Counted from the first letter of the stretch, positions 1-8,985 are shown. The stretch: DNA of 64,000 bases from Aminiphilus circumscriptus DSM 16581 (GCF_000526375.1 NZ_JAFY01000007.1:496001-560000), one strand, 5' to 3'. Made by a program: numbers and translations. The notes: generated by a model from the letters alone, not told the origin.

Positions 1-23
1 CTCCTCTATCGGGGAAAATCATA

Positions 24-114
24 GGAAACCCTGATCAAGTAGGAATCGCCCTCTCTCGATTTTCGATCGCATCGCGTTTTCCCGAGGGCGACGTGGTGTT
101 TTTTCAGAGCTTCC
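24..114. repeat. Small inverted-repeat element, copy 1
   Basis: A 91-bp stretch bounded by imperfect inverted termini: GGAAACCCTGA at 24-34 and TTCAGAGCTTCC at 103-114 (reverse complement GGAAGCTCTGAA). Elements with the same kind of ends and nearly the same length occur at 15765-15864 and 22480-22568. No ORF inside. It looks like a non-autonomous MITE-like or other intergenic palindromic element; the internal sequence is only loosely conserved, so this is an inference from the ends and length. Confidence 0.4.
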
Positions 115-340
115 CATATGTATGTATCCTACATCGTTTGCTCCCGCACCTCTAGTGCCGCGGAATTCCTCTCGACATCCGCCAAGCCCGCCGGAAAAAA
201 TCTCGTCCATGCACCCGGAAGGTGCTTGTCCGCTTTTTGTCGCTCGGGCAGGCTCGGAAACAGTCCATCGGCCCATGGTACTCCTGCGGCATTGTAGACT
301 TTCTCCGAGGCGCGCCGAAAAAACCAACGCTTACCGTGTT

Positions 341-369
341 TGCGAAGGATGCAGCAATGCGATATGCTT
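341..369 (+). promoter_or_regulatory. Likely sigma-70 promoter of the HD-GYP gene
   Basis: TTGCGA at 341-346 and TATGCT at 364-369 are separated by exactly 17 bp. The predicted start near 376 gives an 84-nt 5' leader before the GTG at 460. Both boxes are imperfect, so this is a moderate call. Confidence 0.4.
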
Positions 370-459
370 GCGGGCAAAAGACGCGGGGGAGCATTCCTGC
401 GCCTTCCCATCAGGCCGGCTTTCCGTCACCAGGAGCGGGCTTGCGCGGAGGTGAAGGTC

Positions 460-1608
460 GTGAAAGAACGAAATACCTATGCCAAAACGGTTCCTGTAGA
501 GGAGATGTTCCGCTATCCCGAGGCGGTGCTCGTGAACGATATCGTCTCTCCCGAGGACGGCATTCTCATCGTCTCCCGAGGACGCCCCCTGAAGAATTTC
601 GCCAGAAAGGCGGAGATTATCACGGGAGCACTGCGTTCCTGGGGCGTCCGGGAGATCAAGCTCGAATTCGAAGCCCAGGTCACCGTGGAGGAGATGACCA
701 CGCTCCTCGATCACATCGATCCGTCGGTGCGCCAGATCGACCGGGAAGTGAGCGGCAAGGTCTTGGATCGCCTCTCCGGCGTGCATCGGGCGCTCTCGGG
801 AAACGATGCCAAGACCTTTCCCCGGGAGGAGATCGAGGATGCGGGACGCATGCTCAGCGAGGAGATTCACAAATCTTCTCAGGTGCTTCTCTCCCTCGGC
901 GTCGCCCACGACGCGGACGAGTACACCTATGTCCATTCGCTGAACGTGGGGCTTCTCGCGGGCTATCTGGCGAAATGCGTTCAGCGCTCCAGGGGGCTGG
1001 CCTACGACATCACGAAGACCGCTGTCACGACGGGACTTCTCCACGACATCGGAAAGGCGAGGATTCCCCGGGAGATTCTGAACAAGCCGGAGCGCCTCAC
1101 CGACGAAGAGTTCGATCTCGTCAAGACCCACGCGGAGCTGAGCTTCACTCTCGCGAAGGAATCCGGTGTCGAGGATTCCCTTGTGCTCTCGGGCATTCTG
1201 AGTCATCACGAACGCTGGGACGGGTCGGGTTACCCCCAGGGGCTGAAGGGGGAAAAGATCCCCCTTCTCGCACGGCTCGTCGGTGTCGCCGACGTCTTCG
1301 ACGCCCTCACCACGAAGCGGGTCTACAAGGAGCCCGTATCGGCCAAAAAGGCGCTGAGCATCATTCTGGCGAACAGCGGAACCGGATTCGATCCCGGGAT
1401 CTGCAACGTTCTGCTCTCCGGCGTGGGCATCTATCCGCCCAGCACGGTGGTGGAACTCTCCGACGGCACCGTGGGGACCGTGGCGCTCACGGGCGATGGA
1501 AATCTTCTGCAGCCGAAGGTGCTGGTGAAAGAGAGCGGAGGGAATTGCCGCATCGTCGATCTTCAGGCGGCCGGTCTCTACATCGCCAGATGCCTCGACC
1601 TGTCCTGA
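460..1608 (+). CDS. HD-GYP domain cyclic-di-GMP phosphodiesterase
   Basis: A 382-residue protein expected to hydrolyse cyclic-di-GMP. The C-terminal half is a full HD-GYP domain: the HD pair at residues 195-196 inside HDIGK, the HHE metal ligands from residue 249, and GYP at 257-259, followed by the ADVFDALTT stretch typical of the family. The catalytic ligands are present, so activity is likely. The N-terminal 120 residues are not a recognised receiver or PAS domain; they resemble the extra N-terminal module often found on HD-GYP proteins. The GTG at 460 was chosen because GGAGGTGA lies 6 nt upstream; the frame is open further 5' but without a ribosome site. A SUI1 gene follows 35 nt downstream. 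Confidence 0.85.
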   Translation: MKERNTYAKTVPVEEMFRYPEAVLVNDIVSPEDGILIVSRGRPLKNFARKAEIITGALRSWGVREIKLEFEAQVTVEEMTTLLDHIDPSVRQIDREVSGKVLDRLSGVHRALSGNDAKTFPREEIEDAGRMLSEEIHKSSQVLLSLGVAHDADEYTYVHSLNVGLLAGYLAKCVQRSRGLAYDITKTAVTTGLLHDIGKARIPREILNKPERLTDEEFDLVKTHAELSFTLAKESGVEDSLVLSGILSHHERWDGSGYPQGLKGEKIPLLARLVGVADVFDALTTKRVYKEPVSAKKALSIILANSGTGFDPGICNVLLSGVGIYPPSTVVELSDGTVGTVALTGDGNLLQPKVLVKESGGNCRIVDLQAAGLYIARCLDLS

Positions 1609-1643
1609 GCCGGACGCGGAAGCAACGCAGGAGGGAGACAGCC

Positions 1644-2078
1644 ATGTCGAAGAGAACGGACAAATCTTCTGCCGGTCATGACGAACCCCTTCCGAATCCC
1701 TTTGCTCTCGCCTTCGGCGAGCCGGGCGGTTCCCGGACCGACCCTCCGGGGGAGGACGCCTCCTGTACCGCCGATGGCGCGGTTTCTTCGAAAAACGGCG
1801 TGTCCTCCGTCCGCGGTGACGAGGGCGGGTTTTCCGATCTGAGCACCCTCCCCAGAGTTGTCCTTCGCCGGGAGCGGAAGGGGCGGGGAGGTAAGACCGT
1901 GACCGTGGTCGAGGGAGTTCCCGTTCCTCTCGCGGAAGGGCTCGCCTGTGCGCTCCGAAAGGGGTTGGGATGCGGATCCAGGGTCGAGGAGGGAGTGGTC
2001 GTGCTTCAGGGGGATCAGGTGGAGCGGAGTGCCGCGTGGTTTACCGCCCGGGGCGTGAAAAAGGTCATCCGGGGGTGA
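1644..2078 (+). CDS. yciH: SUI1/YciH-type translation factor homologue
   Basis: 144 residues. The last 80 or so form a SUI1 domain, the bacterial counterpart of eIF1: the GKTVTVVEGVP beta-strand, a central GLG..CG turn with CGSRVEEGVVVLQGD, and a C-terminal GVKKVIRG. The first 60 residues are Ser/Asp/Gly-rich and low complexity, probably disordered; this is longer than the usual YciH leader. The bacterial family is linked to stringent selection of start codons, but its role is not settled. The ATG has a GAGGGAG site upstream and the gene may share a transcript with the HD-GYP gene. A bidirectional-looking hairpin follows at 2184-2220. Confidence 0.75.
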   Translation: MSKRTDKSSAGHDEPLPNPFALAFGEPGGSRTDPPGEDASCTADGAVSSKNGVSSVRGDEGGFSDLSTLPRVVLRRERKGRGGKTVTVVEGVPVPLAEGLACALRKGLGCGSRVEEGVVVLQGDQVERSAAWFTARGVKKVIRG

Positions 2079-2183
2079 TACCGCCGACGTGTTCCGGAGG
2101 CTGAAAGGGCGGTTCTTTTCCACGCTGGTCGGACACTCCAGGGGGAGCGCGGAAAGATGCCCCGGGCATGCGCGAAAGACGTC

Positions 2184-2220
2184 TCCGCGCCGGGATCCCG
2201 CCGCGAACTCCCGGCGCGGA
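2184..2220. terminator. Hairpin terminator between convergent genes
   Basis: A perfect 12-bp stem (2184-2195 with 2209-2220, arm TCCGCGCCGGGA) with a 13-nt loop. On the plus strand it is followed by AAACGATTTTT. It lies between the ends of the SUI1 gene and the Ldh2-type gene, so it probably stops both. Confidence 0.6.
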
Positions 2221-2230
2221 AAACGATTTT

Positions 2231-3325
2231 TCAGGAAAGGAAGCGAGGCGGTGTCAGTCCGTAACGCTCCGCGTACGTGCCGAGCAGGGTTTCCGTCGCG
2301 TCGTCCAGCTCGAATCCCTCGGCGAGTGCCTTGGCCCGGCGTTCCGTCTCCTTCTCCCCGTGGATGTAGATCCGATCCTGTCCCTCCACCCGTTTTCCCC
2401 TTCGGATTTCCTCGAGAATGCCTCCCACGTGTTCCGCGATGCTGTCCCCGTTTCCGAAGAGGTCCAGCCGGAAGGCACCGAAGAAATGGGTGATGCAGGC
2501 TCCCTGGTCGTTGAAGGTGTGGGCGCTCCAGGTGCCCATGGAGAGCCCTGAGCAGAGGAGTTCCACCAGAAGCGCCAGCCCGTATCCCTTGTGGCCTCCC
2601 AGTTCCTCCCCCTCGCCGCCGAGCAGCAGATGTCCCCCAAGCATGTCTTCTCCCTCTTGCCGGAAGAGATTCACCACGGCGGTGGCGTCGGTGGTACCCT
2701 TCCCCTCGGCGTCCACGGCCCACCCCAGAGGCATGGGTTTGTTTCTGCGGTGGCAGACCTCGACCTTGCCGTGAGCCACCACGGTGGTGGCCATGTCGAG
2801 CAGGAAGCAGGGCCTTCCCTTTCCGGCGGGGATGGCCACGGCGATGGGGTTCGTCCCGAGGACGTGCTGTTTCCCAAAAGTGGCGATGGCACAGGGTCTC
2901 GTGTTCGTGAAAGCCATGCCCACCATGTTGCGCTCCGCCGCCATTTCCGCCCAGAGCCCGGCCATCCCGTAGTGGTTGGAGTTGCGCACGGCGCAGAAGC
3001 AGGTCCCCGTCGCCTCGGCCTTCCGGAGCACGTGTTGCATGGAAAAGTCCGCCACGTAGGCTCCGATTCCCTGATTTCCGTCCACCACGAGCGAAACCGG
3101 TGTTTCGTGCACGATGACCGGTTCCGCGTCGAGCTTTGCGTGTCCTCCCCGGAGATTGGCCTCGTAGAAGGCGAGCCTCGCCACGCCGTGGGATGCGACG
3201 CCCCGGGCGTCCGCCTCCACCAGGATGCGGGCGGTGAGCTCTGCCCTCTCCTCGGAGTAGCCGAAGGCCCTGAGGACCTCCCGGGTATACTGCAGCAGTT
3301 CTTTGTAGGTGATGCGAACACTCAT
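2231..3325 (-). CDS. Ldh2/malate-type NAD(P)-dependent dehydrogenase
   Basis: 364 residues over the full length of the Ldh_2 (malate/L-lactate/ureidoglycolate dehydrogenase) family, which reduces or oxidises 2-keto/2-hydroxy acids with NAD(P). Diagnostic stretches are ARGVASHGVARL near residues 40-52, the NSNHYGMAG loop near 112, TNTRP, and the FGKQHVLGTNPIAVAIP segment near 150-166. The ATG at 3325 begins the standard family N-terminus. It lies downstream of a sodium:solute symporter and a GlcD flavoprotein on the same strand, suggesting joint use of a small hydroxyacid. The exact substrate cannot be read from the sequence; lactate, malate, sulfolactate and ureidoglycolate are all used by relatives. 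Confidence 0.8.
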   Translation of the reverse strand: MSVRITYKELLQYTREVLRAFGYSEERAELTARILVEADARGVASHGVARLAFYEANLRGGHAKLDAEPVIVHETPVSLVVDGNQGIGAYVADFSMQHVLRKAEATGTCFCAVRNSNHYGMAGLWAEMAAERNMVGMAFTNTRPCAIATFGKQHVLGTNPIAVAIPAGKGRPCFLLDMATTVVAHGKVEVCHRRNKPMPLGWAVDAEGKGTTDATAVVNLFRQEGEDMLGGHLLLGGEGEELGGHKGYGLALLVELLCSGLSMGTWSAHTFNDQGACITHFFGAFRLDLFGNGDSIAEHVGGILEEIRRGKRVEGQDRIYIHGEKETERRAKALAEGFELDDATETLLGTYAERYGLTPPRFLS

Positions 3326-3523
3326 GGACTACATCTCGCTTTCTGTCGTCGATTCGGATCGGGTCCATTCAGGATGGTAGCGTCTTTCCGGGTTTTCCGC
3401 AAAGCCTTCTCCCGGATCCCGGCGGGGGCGTACCGCATGCCGCCCCGGAGGTGTGCGGGCGGTTCCCGCTGGCCCCCCGGGGCGGCGTTCGGAAGAGCGA
3501 CTTCGTTCGGGTCGGTTTCGCCG

Positions 3524-4945
3524 TTAGGCCGTCTCGGATACGAGAAGGCTCTTGGCGGGTTCCTTGCCGAGGACCGCGCAGAGGAGGAACACGGCGAGAC
3601 AGACGGGCCATTCGAGGTAGGCCAGGTGGGGAACCACCCGGATGGCGGGAACGAAGGTCCATGCGAGCCACACGAGAATGGAGGCCGAAATGGTCCAGAA
3701 GCCCGCAATGCGCTTGCAGAGACCAGGCGTGTAGATGCCGGCGAGAATGAGCAGCGTGAAGGAGGCGGTGATGGCCAGCGCGGTGGTGATGGTGACGAGA
3801 ATGCCCCGGACCGTGAGGGCCATGAGGAAGGTGCAGATGCTCACGGCGAGGACGACCATGCGGGAGACGAACACTTCCCGATCGGGGGCGATCGTTCCCG
3901 GGAAGAAGCGTTTCCAGATGTCCTCCACGATCAGCGTGGAGCTTCCGAGAAGGAGTCCCACCGCGGTGGAGATGTCCGCCGCCCAGAGAGAGGCGAGGAA
4001 GAGTCCTCCCACGAGAGGGCTGATGTGTGCCGCGATGGAGGGAAGGGCGAGGGCCGGTTTTTCGAGGCCCGGGAACTGGGACGCGGCGATGATGCCGAAG
4101 AGAGCGCAGAGGAAGCCCGCGGGGAGAATGAGAATGCCGCCGAGAATGAAGCCGTTGCGGGCGGTCTTTTCGTCCTTGGCGGCGAAGGCGATCTGGTTGA
4201 TGGCCTGGACGGAGAAGCCCTGGGTGATCATGACCACCATCCAGGCGGTGACTACCGCGGTGCCGACGCCGGAGGTCCAGTCGAACCAGGGTTTGCCCGC
4301 GGGGAGCGCGGCGATGATGGTGTCCCATCCGCCGAAGGAGGCGCTGCTGCCGTGAAGTGCGGCGAAGATGCCCACGTAGATGACGATGACGTTGACCACG
4401 TTGGTGAGCCCTCCGGCCCAGTAGCCGCCGACCACGGTGATGAAGATGAAGATGAGGGCCGAGGCGAACATACCCGTCTGGAAGGTGAAGATGTCCGGCA
4501 GGAGGGCCGTGAGGATTGCTCCGCCCGCCACGTACTGCAGGGCCGTGATGACCATGAGGATGAGGAGCTGGGCGATCACGCCGACGGTGCGCGCTCCCTG
4601 CCCGAACATGCGCCCCATCATTTCCGGAACGGTTCTGACGTTCATCTTCCGGAAATGTTTTGCCGCGAAGAGCCCCGCGAGGATACCCGCGGCTCCCCAG
4701 GCCGCGTTATACCAGCCGGCGGAAAGGCCGCGCACGTAGGCGTTTTCCGCGACGCCCACGGTGGAGGCACCGCCGATGGCAAGGCCGGTCAGCATGGCCG
4801 CCACGAGAGGAGTGGGGAGGTGTCGTCCCGCCAGGAGATAGTCCAGCGCACCGCCCTTGCCGCTTCGCTGGATCCGCGTGGCGATCCAGGATATGAATGA
4901 AAGAAGAATGACGTAGCCTACGAGAATGGTCAACTGCACGCTCAT
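3524..4945 (-). CDS. Sodium:solute symporter (SSS family)
   Basis: 473 residues with about 13 hydrophobic segments, so a cytoplasmic-membrane transporter that should import an organic solute with sodium. The N-terminus VQLTILVGYVILLSFISW and the later GGASTVG, NAAWG and SQGF-like segments fit the SSS fold. ATG 4945 was chosen over upstream in-frame codons because a GGGAGGT site lies at the usual distance. The gene sits between the GlcD-type oxidase and the Ldh2-type dehydrogenase; in that setting lactate or another carboxylate is the natural guess. A GC-rich inverted repeat (3439-3448 with 3477-3486) lies between this gene and the next and may stabilise or end the message. Confidence 0.85.
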   Translation of the reverse strand: MSVQLTILVGYVILLSFISWIATRIQRSGKGGALDYLLAGRHLPTPLVAAMLTGLAIGGASTVGVAENAYVRGLSAGWYNAAWGAAGILAGLFAAKHFRKMNVRTVPEMMGRMFGQGARTVGVIAQLLILMVITALQYVAGGAILTALLPDIFTFQTGMFASALIFIFITVVGGYWAGGLTNVVNVIVIYVGIFAALHGSSASFGGWDTIIAALPAGKPWFDWTSGVGTAVVTAWMVVMITQGFSVQAINQIAFAAKDEKTARNGFILGGILILPAGFLCALFGIIAASQFPGLEKPALALPSIAAHISPLVGGLFLASLWAADISTAVGLLLGSSTLIVEDIWKRFFPGTIAPDREVFVSRMVVLAVSICTFLMALTVRGILVTITTALAITASFTLLILAGIYTPGLCKRIAGFWTISASILVWLAWTFVPAIRVVPHLAYLEWPVCLAVFLLCAVLGKEPAKSLLVSETA

Positions 4946-5106
4946 CTTGAAACCTCCCGCTCTCTTCTCGAACTTGGAATCCTTTTCACTTCTCTTCCTC
5001 GAAAAAACGACGGTTGTCGCAGCCTCGGAAGAGAACCCCGTTTCCCGCACCGCGGAGGACTTTTGAACGGTGTTGCTCCGCATACTCCGCTCGACTCGCC
5101 TTTTTT

Positions 5107-6552
5107 CTACACGTCGGGCACGATCTTTCCCGGATTGAGGATGTTGTTGGGATCGAACGCCTGTTTCACGCGACGGATCAGTGCGATCTGGGCCGTATCC
5201 ATCACCTCCTCCATGTATTTCCTCCGTTTCAGGCCGATGCCGTGTTCTCCCGACAGGGTCCCTCCAAGGCGGCGCACCGTGCGGTAAAGGTCGCGGAGTG
5301 CCCGGTCCATCACCTCGTGCCAGTCCGAACGGGGTTTTCGGATGACGAAGTTGACGTGCATGTTTCCGTCTCCGATGTGGCCGAAATTGATTCCCTCCAC
5401 GCCGTGCGTCTCCGTGATGCGCGTCGCCTCGCGCATCAGCTCCGGAACCGCGCTCGTGGGAACCACCACATCCTCCAGGGCGCTCTGGACGAATCCCGCC
5501 ACCATGGCCTCGCCGACGGCCTTCCTGGCCTTCCAGAGCTTGTCCCGCACGTTCCGGTTGTCTGCCACGAAGACCTCCATCGCACCGTGGCGGAAGCAGA
5601 GTTCTCCGATGCGCTCGTATTCGTCCGCGAGTGTTTCGGGGTCGTTGCCCTCGAGCTGGATGATGAGATGGGCTCCCGCATTACCGTGGGGAAGACGGGT
5701 ACTGAGATAGTCCTCCACGAGACGGATGGCGCTGCGGTCCAGAAACTCGATGGAGGCGGGGATGACCTTTCCCTCGATCATGATCCGTGGGACGAAAGCG
5801 ACCGCCGTGTCGGTGTCGGGAAAGGGAACGAGAAGATCCACTACTTTCGTCGGCAGGGGAAGGAGGCGGAGGATGATCTTCGTGATGATCCCGAGGGTTC
5901 CCTCGGAACCGGCGAGGAGATGGACGAAGTCGTAGCCTGTCACGTCCTTGCGGCGTTTGCCGCCGAACCAGGTGACGGAACCGTCGGCGAGAACCACTTC
6001 GAGGGCCAGCACCGAGGCTCCCGTGGAGCCGTACTTCACCACCTTGTTGCCTCCGGCGTTCTCCGCCACGTTGCCTCCGATGAAAGAGGCATCACCGCTG
6101 CAGGGATCTCCCGCGTAGAGAAGCCCCGCAGTGCGGGCGGCCTTCGTGATCTCCGCGGTCACCACCCCGGGTTCGACCGTGATGGTGAGGTTGTCCTCGT
6201 CCAGCTCCAGGATGCGATTCATCTTCTCCGTGGAGAGGACGATGCCTCCGTGCAGGGGAATGGCGCCTCCCGAGAGCCCCGTGCCGGCTCCCCGGGGTGT
6301 CACGGGAATGCGCAGGCGATTTGCGAGGGCGAGCAGGGCCGCAATCTGCTCCGTCGTCTCGGGAAAAACCACTACGTCGGAGAGAAATGTGTTCTCCCAA
6401 TGTCCCCTCGGTACCTGGTCGAAGGAGTAGGTTTGCCGTTTCTCCGGATCCAGGGAGACGTTCTTCTCGCCGAGGATTCCCCTGATCTCCTCCAGCACCT
6501 CTTCGGTGAGTTGTCCGTAGGCTCTTTTTTCGGAAATGTGTTCTGTGGACAT
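5107..6552 (-). CDS. glcD: FAD-linked hydroxyacid oxidase/dehydrogenase, GlcD type
   Basis: 481 residues. An FAD-binding PCMH domain covers about residues 40-215, with the PRGAGTGLSGGAIP flavin-contact loop near 80-92 and GGNVAENAGG near 145. The FAD-oxidase C-terminal domain follows, ending with GEHGIGLKRRKYM. The family oxidises glycolate or D-lactate, passing electrons to a GlcF/LldE-type iron-sulfur subunit, an electron-transfer flavoprotein or quinone. No iron-sulfur partner is encoded beside it. ATG 6552 has an AAGGAGA site 8 nt upstream. The gene is preceded by a 250-nt leader carrying a terminator and a competing antiterminator pairing, so expression is probably attenuated. Confidence 0.85.
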   Translation of the reverse strand: MSTEHISEKRAYGQLTEEVLEEIRGILGEKNVSLDPEKRQTYSFDQVPRGHWENTFLSDVVVFPETTEQIAALLALANRLRIPVTPRGAGTGLSGGAIPLHGGIVLSTEKMNRILELDEDNLTITVEPGVVTAEITKAARTAGLLYAGDPCSGDASFIGGNVAENAGGNKVVKYGSTGASVLALEVVLADGSVTWFGGKRRKDVTGYDFVHLLAGSEGTLGIITKIILRLLPLPTKVVDLLVPFPDTDTAVAFVPRIMIEGKVIPASIEFLDRSAIRLVEDYLSTRLPHGNAGAHLIIQLEGNDPETLADEYERIGELCFRHGAMEVFVADNRNVRDKLWKARKAVGEAMVAGFVQSALEDVVVPTSAVPELMREATRITETHGVEGINFGHIGDGNMHVNFVIRKPRSDWHEVMDRALRDLYRTVRRLGGTLSGEHGIGLKRRKYMEEVMDTAQIALIRRVKQAFDPNNILNPGKIVPDV

Positions 6553-6592
6553 CACGTCGTCTCCTTCTTCTTCCGTGTGGTGTGGGGCCGAG

Positions 6593-6688
6593 AAAAAAGG
6601 AAGGCCGGGAGCCCTTTCCTTCGGGCTACCCGGCCTGAGTTTCGTTCGGCACGTCCGCCTTTGCACCGACCGTTTCAGGTGGGAGCCC
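6593..6688 (-). promoter_or_regulatory. Attenuator in the glcD leader RNA
   Basis: Read on the minus strand, GGGCTCCC occurs twice (6688-6681 and 6614-6607), with its near-complement GGGTAGCCC (6631-6623) between the copies. Pairing of the complement with the second copy, extended by AGGCCGGG/CCCGGCCT, gives a terminator stem (6636-6602) followed by six U (6598-6593). Pairing with the first copy would prevent that stem. This terminator/antiterminator layout, 41 bp upstream of the glcD start codon, is typical of a riboswitch or protein-controlled leader. I did not recognise a known aptamer class upstream. Confidence 0.6.
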
Positions 6689-6808
6689 TCAGGTGGCGTA
6701 CCAAAAGTAAAAATAAAAAGACGCGTTTCCTTGTCCTGCGGAAAGACGAAACACGTACACAACCCCTCTCTTGTACGGTGCAGAAATGATCAACATTTAT
6801 GGTGCTGA

Positions 6809-6837
6809 AATTTATCAAAAAATCGCGAGAAAGTCAA
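6809..6837 (-). promoter_or_regulatory. Promoter of glcD
   Basis: On the minus strand TTGACT (6837-6832) and TAAATT (6814-6809) are 17 bp apart. The predicted start near 6802 gives a leader of about 250 nt before the glcD ATG at 6552, which leaves room for a regulatory RNA. Confidence 0.55.
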
Positions 6838-6855
6838 TGCCGGTTTTTTTGCTTG

Positions 6856-7006
6856 TTACGAGACAGTGATAATGTCACCCCTGGAACGGGATAGGGAAAA
6901 TGTCCTCGGTCACGCGCAGCGTGGTTTTTCTCTGGAACAAAGTACAGAGTAGAAGCGGTTGTTGTCTCAATCCGGCAGAGGTGGACAAAACGGCAGTTCC
7001 GGACAG
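6856..7006. repeat. IS-end-like repeat, copy A
   Basis: Two blocks match copy B at 61333-61465 in the same order. The first (6857-6900) shares ACGAGACAG, GTCA, CCCT and AACGGGA in register. The second (6985-7006) is a 22-bp block differing from B at two positions. There is no transposase ORF. The pattern of a terminal motif followed by an internal repeated motif is like the ends of IS21/IS481-type elements; I regard it as a relic or solo end. Confidence 0.45.
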
Positions 7007-7308
7007 CGCTGCGAAAGGAGAGAGAATGGTGGGGGAAGGGCCGGTTCGTCCCTGTGAATGGAAAGGAGCGGCTGCTTCCTGTTTCTGAAGAAGGCGAGCA
7101 CAACCACGGTTCCGGAGGAGATTTTGAGAGGAGATGCAAAGGGGGATGAGGGCTTCGAAAAGAGCGTGTCTCTCGCCATGGCCTTTTTTGCGGAAGTGCT
7201 TGCGGTGCTGCCTCTTTTGAGGCACCATGGAGCGTAAAGAAGAACATATTTCTTCCGAAAATGCCGCACAAGTCTTTCAAAAACAGCGACGGAGAGGGAG
7301 GAAGAACG

Positions 7309-8895
7309 ATGCGCGCTTTACGGATCCGGGGAGGAAGACTATGGACCGGCGAGGCCGGATGCCCCCGGGCGGAGGAGATGCTCGTCCTCGGGGAGAGAAT
7401 TGTTGCGGTGGGTACCACCGATGAGATCGAGCGACATCCCTCCGCGAGGGATGCGCGTTCCCTCGACCTGTCGGGGGAGTCGGTCGTCCCGGGAATAACC
7501 GACGGGCACCTGCACTTGAACATGTACGCCAAACAACGCTTCGCCCTCGATCTCGAGGATGCGGTTTCGTTGAGAGATCTTCTGGAGCGGATCAGGAACG
7601 CCGCCGCCACCTGTCCCCCCGACAGGTGGATCTACGGAGTGAAGTTCAACAACGCCCGGTGGAACGATCCCCGCATGCCGAATCGTTGGGACTTGGACGG
7701 CCTCGGACTTTCCCAGCCCGTGGTGTTGCAGCGGATATGCACCCACGTGAACGTGGCGAACGGCAGGGCTCTTCTGCGGGGCGGGCTCATCGGCTCTCCG
7801 GAGAGCGACCACGATGGCGTCCTGCTCGAGGAAGCGGCCTTTCCCCTCCTGGAGACCATGAAGGCGGAGCTCTTCGGCGGCGGGCGCATGGAGGAACTCC
7901 TGGGCGACGCTTGCAGGGAACTCGCGAGCTATGGCGTCACCTCTATCCATCCCTGCGGCGCGGACTACTACGGCATGGAAGAGGGACTTGACCTCTATCA
8001 GGGACTCTTCCGAAAGAACAAGCTCCCCGTGCGGGTCTTCTCCTATCACGACAAGTTTCCCGTGCCTCCTCTGCGGAGCGGCTTCGGCGACGGATGGGTC
8101 ACCTTTCAGGGGTACAAGCTCTATCTCGACGGTACCATCGGCGCCCGCACGGCGGCGCTCTCCGAGCCTTACGCGGACGATCCGGACAACAGAGGGCTTC
8201 TGAACCACAGCCTGGAACATCTCATCGGGCTGCTTCGGGAGGCTCGGGCTCGGGGATTGCAGACCCTGATCCACACCATTGGGGACGCCGCTCTGGACCA
8301 GGCCCTGGATGCTCTGGCGGCGGTGGAATCCGCTTCGTGGCCCCCTCTACCTTATCCCTACCGCATCAACCATCTTCAGGTGTGTCGTCCGGATCAGGTG
8401 GCGCGCCTCGCCGCGCTGCCCGTCTTCGGGGACGTGCAACCCTCCTTCGTACCGAGTGATCTGGGCATTGCTCCCCTCCGTCTCGGTCTTGTCCGGGTAA
8501 ATTGGAGCTATGCCTGGCGCACGCTCCTGGAGGCGGGAATTCCGCTTTCCGCATCCAGCGACAGCCCGGTGGAATCCCTGAATCCCTGGCGAGGCGTCTG
8601 GGCTGCGGTGAACCGCACCGACGACGCGGGCAATCCCGAGGGTGGTTTCCTGCCGGACCAGAAGCTTGGTCTGGACCAGACGCTCCACATGTTCACCACC
8701 ACCCCTGCCCGGGCGGTCGGTCGCGAAAAGGACCTGGGGCGGCTCGCGCCGGGGTGCCTGGCGGATTTTGCCGTTCTCGAGGACGATCTCTTCGCCATGC
8801 CTCAGGAAGAGCTTCTGCACGTCAAGGTCCGTTTCACCTTTGCGGGAGGAGCGTGTACCTGGGGTGATCTCGATGGTTGGGAACGGATCGGGTGA
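7309..8895 (+). CDS. YtcJ-like metal-dependent amidohydrolase
   Basis: 528 residues of the Amidohydrolase_3 (YtcJ) family, cytoplasmic hydrolases of C-N bonds with unknown natural substrates. The metal-site signature GHLHLNM is near residue 70, a Lys in the FQGYKLYLDG stretch near 270 is the probable metal-bridging residue, HTIGDAALDQ is near 330, and the final Asp is in SASSDSPVE near 425. ATG 7309 was preferred over an in-frame ATG at 7261 because GGAGAGGGAGGAAG immediately precedes it and the protein then starts with the family's MRALRIRGGRLWTG strand. It appears monocistronic; the next gene starts 90 bp downstream. Confidence 0.8.
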   Translation: MRALRIRGGRLWTGEAGCPRAEEMLVLGERIVAVGTTDEIERHPSARDARSLDLSGESVVPGITDGHLHLNMYAKQRFALDLEDAVSLRDLLERIRNAAATCPPDRWIYGVKFNNARWNDPRMPNRWDLDGLGLSQPVVLQRICTHVNVANGRALLRGGLIGSPESDHDGVLLEEAAFPLLETMKAELFGGGRMEELLGDACRELASYGVTSIHPCGADYYGMEEGLDLYQGLFRKNKLPVRVFSYHDKFPVPPLRSGFGDGWVTFQGYKLYLDGTIGARTAALSEPYADDPDNRGLLNHSLEHLIGLLREARARGLQTLIHTIGDAALDQALDALAAVESASWPPLPYPYRINHLQVCRPDQVARLAALPVFGDVQPSFVPSDLGIAPLRLGLVRVNWSYAWRTLLEAGIPLSASSDSPVESLNPWRGVWAAVNRTDDAGNPEGGFLPDQKLGLDQTLHMFTTTPARAVGREKDLGRLAPGCLADFAVLEDDLFAMPQEELLHVKVRFTFAGGACTWGDLDGWERIG

Positions 8896-8985
8896 TTCCT
8901 TCGGAGCGTCGCCGCATTTGATGTGATCCCGTCCGAGGGTGCGGTGAGGAGTGCCCGGAGAGGCTTTCCCGGGGAGGAATGAAGC

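Larger units (their letters stand above)
1..459. other. Gene-free window edge
   Basis: No coding sequence here has a credible ribosome binding site or a recognisable protein family; the open frames on both strands look like by-products of high GC. The stretch holds one inverted-repeat element (24-114) and a likely promoter for the HD-GYP gene (341-369). The gene to the left lies outside the window. Confidence 0.5.
6553..7308. other. Regulatory gap between divergent genes
   Basis: 756 bp between glcD (minus) and the amidohydrolase (plus). It contains the glcD promoter (6809-6837), the transcribed glcD leader with its attenuator (6593-6688), and an IS-end-like repeat (6856-7006). No protein-coding gene was recognised. 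I could not identify a promoter for the amidohydrolase. Confidence 0.5.

Noticed and set aside
2591-4900. Very long open frame antisense to the Ldh2 and symporter genes
   Set aside because: High-GC shadow frame: composition rich in Gly, Glu, His and Arg, no ribosome site, and it spans two well-supported genes on the other strand. Similar frames at 1578-3368, 5014-6789, 17635-19998, 22558-24414, 29063-31060 and 42930-45110 were dropped for the same reason.
6856-7090. Small ORFs inside IS-end-like copy A
   Set aside because: None encodes a transposase fragment or has a ribosome binding site; the sequence is better treated as a noncoding repeat.
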